The position numbers and the translations under genes are program-made. A DNA stretch of 6,422 nucleotides from Ignavibacteria bacterium UBA6688 (GTDB lineage: Bacteria; Bacteroidota; Ignavibacteria; UBA10030): the NCBI GenBank assembly GCA_002454845.1, contig DKJQ01000394.1, positions 770 to 7,191 on the forward strand, read 5' to 3'. Positions 4,921 through 6,422 of the stretch are shown here, piece by piece (positions within the stretch are counted from its first letter, which is position 1; each line of letters begins with the position of its first letter). The notes beneath the pieces are model-generated. The model saw only the letters and a program-made list of their open reading frames with translations, had not been told where the DNA came from and searched no databases.

Positions 4921-5481
4921 ATGAGCGACGAAATCCTCATCAACAACGACCGTTTTACGCTCTACCTGAGTGAAGAGAAAATTCAAAAACGCGTCAAGGA
5001 GCTTGCGGCGCAAATCAACAACGATTACCGGGCGAAAGTCCCCATTTTTATCGGCATTCTGAACGGGTCGTTCATCTTCTTTTCCGACCTGATTCGCGAT
5101 ATCACGGTCGATTGCGAAGTGGATTTCTTGAAACTCTCGAGTTACGGCGATGCCAAAATCTCCTCGGGACAGGTGAAGCTTCTCAAAGACCTGAACTGCG
5201 AGGTGAAGGGGCGGGACATCATCGTCGTGGAAGATGTCGTCGATTCGGGGCTTTCCATCGATTTCATGAAAAAGATTGTGATGAAAGAGAACCCCGCGTC
5301 CTTCCGCGTGGTCACGCTCCTGTTGAAAAGTAGCGTCGCAAAGATCGATTTCCCGATTGATTATGTGGGATTTGAAATACCGCCGGAATTTGTCATAGGA
5401 TATGGCTTGGACTATGCTCAAAAAGTTCGTAATTTACGTTCGATTTATAGACTTGCACCGAACAGCCCTGTTCAGAGGTAA
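4921..5481 (+). CDS. hpt: Hypoxanthine(-guanine) phosphoribosyltransferase
   Basis: The enzyme joins hypoxanthine (and usually guanine) to PRPP to form IMP or GMP in purine salvage, in the cytosol. The protein is 186 aa, normal for the bacterial family. GILNGSFIFFSDL (45-57) is the first PPi-binding loop. DFLKLSSYG (68-76) is the flexible active-site loop with the Ser-Tyr pair. DIIVVEDVVDSGLSI (99-113) is the PRPP-binding signature with its acidic pair (E104, D105) and D108. VTLLLKSS (131-138) carries the base-recognising lysine (K136). YVGFEIPPEFVIGYGLDY (148-165) is the C-terminal purine-site region. The start is ATG 4921, 17 bp after tilS, with no strong Shine-Dalgarno sequence, which suggests coupling to tilS translation. 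In Bacillus subtilis, as I recall, the TilS and HprT homologues were reported to act together on ftsH expression; whether that applies here is unknown. Confidence 0.95.
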   Translation: MSDEILINNDRFTLYLSEEKIQKRVKELAAQINNDYRAKVPIFIGILNGSFIFFSDLIRDITVDCEVDFLKLSSYGDAKISSGQVKLLKDLNCEVKGRDIIVVEDVVDSGLSIDFMKKIVMKENPASFRVVTLLLKSSVAKIDFPIDYVGFEIPPEFVIGYGLDYAQKVRNLRSIYRLAPNSPVQR

Positions 5482-5502
5482 GGGTTGGACCGGGGGATAC
5501 GG

Positions 5503-6422
5503 ATGCTCACGATGACGGAGAATGATCTGATGAAGGAGTTTGGCATGGATCGCTGGTTGGCCGAAGAATCTGAAGACAAGCAACGGAACGGCTCGCAGAA
5601 AAAGCGCGGTGGGACGCCCCAGAAGCCCCCAAAGAAGCAGCCGAAGCAATACCGCGACGAAGATTTCAATTGGAACAAGGTCGGGAGGATGATCGCCGGA
5701 TGGCTCGGGATCCTTCTTGCCGTCTATCTCATCATGCTCGCATTCAAGAGCACGGAAGAGACGGAGTATGAAATCAACTTCACGACGTACCAGACGCTTC
5801 TCAACGACGGCAAGATCGTGGAAGCGCTCATTAAGAAATCGAATTTCAATAATTACGATTTCTACGGCAAACTGGGGTCGCCGATGGATTTGGTCACCGC
5901 CAGCGGGAAACGGGCTCCGAATGCCACACGCGTTGTCCTCACCCTTCCCTACTCCAATATTGACGAGCAGGTGATCGCGGGCTGGACGGCGAAAGGGTTG
6001 AAGTTCAATGTGGTGAAAGAGGACAGCACGTGGATGAGCGTCCTGACATCGACTCTGCCGTGGATTCTCCTCATTGCCATTTGGCTCATTATCTTTCGCA
6101 GGATGCAAATGGGAGGAGGCGGAACCAAGGGATTGTTTTCCTTCGGCAAGAGCCGGGCGAAGTTGCTGACGGAAGGGATGACAAAAATAACCTTCCAGGA
6201 TGTGGCGGGGGCGGACGAAGCGAAGATTGAGCTCCATGAGATCATCGAGTTCCTGAAGGAGCCTTCGAAGTTTCAGAAACTGGGGGGTAAGATCCCCCGC
6301 GGCGTACTTCTCCTGGGGCCTCCGGGCACGGGGAAGACCCTGCTCGCGCGTGCGGTGGCCGGCGAGGCGGGTGTGCCCTTCTTTTCCATCAGCGGAGCCG
6401 ATTTCGTCGAGATGTTCGTCGG
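5503..6422 (+). CDS. ftsH: ATP-dependent zinc metalloprotease FtsH, N-terminal part only
   Basis: FtsH is a hexameric, membrane-anchored AAA+ protease that extracts and degrades membrane and short-lived cytosolic proteins. The first 306 codons plus two bases are visible; the rest of the ATPase domain and the HEXXH protease domain lie beyond the right edge. Order: a hydrophilic N-terminal extension rich in Lys, Gln and Pro (about 1-58); a first membrane helix (61-81); an extracytoplasmic domain (about 83-181); a second membrane helix (183-199); a Gly-rich linker (MGGGGTKG); FGKSRAKLL (214-222); TFQDVAGADEAK (230-241); and the Walker A motif GPPGTGKT (272-279). The last residues are the pore-loop start FVG. 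I chose ATG 5503 because GGGGGA lies 5 nt upstream. In-frame ATGs at 5512, 5530 (GGAG upstream) and 5545 (AAGGAG 6 nt upstream) also fit. It follows hpt by 21 bp, in the same frame as the hpt stop. Confidence 0.95.
   Translation, partial: MLTMTENDLMKEFGMDRWLAEESEDKQRNGSQKKRGGTPQKPPKKQPKQYRDEDFNWNKVGRMIAGWLGILLAVYLIMLAFKSTEETEYEINFTTYQTLLNDGKIVEALIKKSNFNNYDFYGKLGSPMDLVTASGKRAPNATRVVLTLPYSNIDEQVIAGWTAKGLKFNVVKEDSTWMSVLTSTLPWILLIAIWLIIFRRMQMGGGGTKGLFSFGKSRAKLLTEGMTKITFQDVAGADEAKIELHEIIEFLKEPSKFQKLGGKIPRGVLLLGPPGTGKTLLARAVAGEAGVPFFSISGADFVEMFV

Noticed and set aside
4465..5421. A 318-codon minus-strand ORF opposite tilS and hpt
   Set aside because: It is antisense to two firmly identified genes, spans their junction, and has no family features.
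5434..6237. A 267-codon minus-strand ORF opposite ftsH
   Set aside because: ftsH on the plus strand shows membrane helices and a Walker A motif in the right order; this is its shadow.

Overview
The window is ordinary-looking bacterial chromosome with one unusual island in the middle. All organism clues are inference. The tRNA gene does not encode its 3' CCA. FtsH has a long charged N-terminal extension and a Gly-rich linker after its second membrane helix. The gene order tilS-hpt-ftsH is present. Hpt and FtsH read most like the Bacteroidota/Chlorobiota/Ignavibacteriota group, but tilS-hpt-ftsH also occurs in Firmicutes, so the assignment is moderate only.

Left block (1-1777, minus strand): a molybdenum-cofactor operon, read right to left as moeA, moaD, moaE. 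MoaD and MoaE are the two subunits of molybdopterin synthase, which puts the dithiolene sulfurs into precursor Z. MoeA then inserts molybdate. moeA and moaD are almost contiguous. moaD and moaE are separated by 145 bp carrying a near-perfect inverted repeat. moaE is cut by the left edge. A good sigma70-like promoter (TTGATT, 17 nt, TATATT) sits directly upstream of moeA.

Middle block (1778-3195): a 323-bp gene-free stretch divides moeA from two plus-strand genes. The first is a protein with the fold signature of a DDE integrase/transposase core that has lost its catalytic residues yet keeps an intact frame. The second, 28 bp further on, is a 63-aa protein with one CPQC motif and a helical, probably coiled-coil, tail. 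A weak hairpin followed by a T-rich run may end this pair.

Right block (3196-6422, plus strand): a tRNA with CAT anticodon (most likely elongator Met), a strong intrinsic terminator, then tilS, hpt and the first 307 codons of ftsH. TilS makes lysidine at the wobble base of tRNA-Ile(CAU), Hpt salvages purines, and FtsH is the membrane AAA+ protease. These three are spaced 17 and 21 bp apart and look like one transcription unit. The window ends inside the FtsH AAA+ domain, at the pore-loop motif.

I see no CRISPR array, riboswitch, rRNA or complete insertion sequence. The best candidates for something undescribed are the catalytically dead integrase-like gene with its small partner, and the repeated TCACCACCG(G/A)TG motif in the two non-coding stretches of the molybdenum-cofactor cluster.
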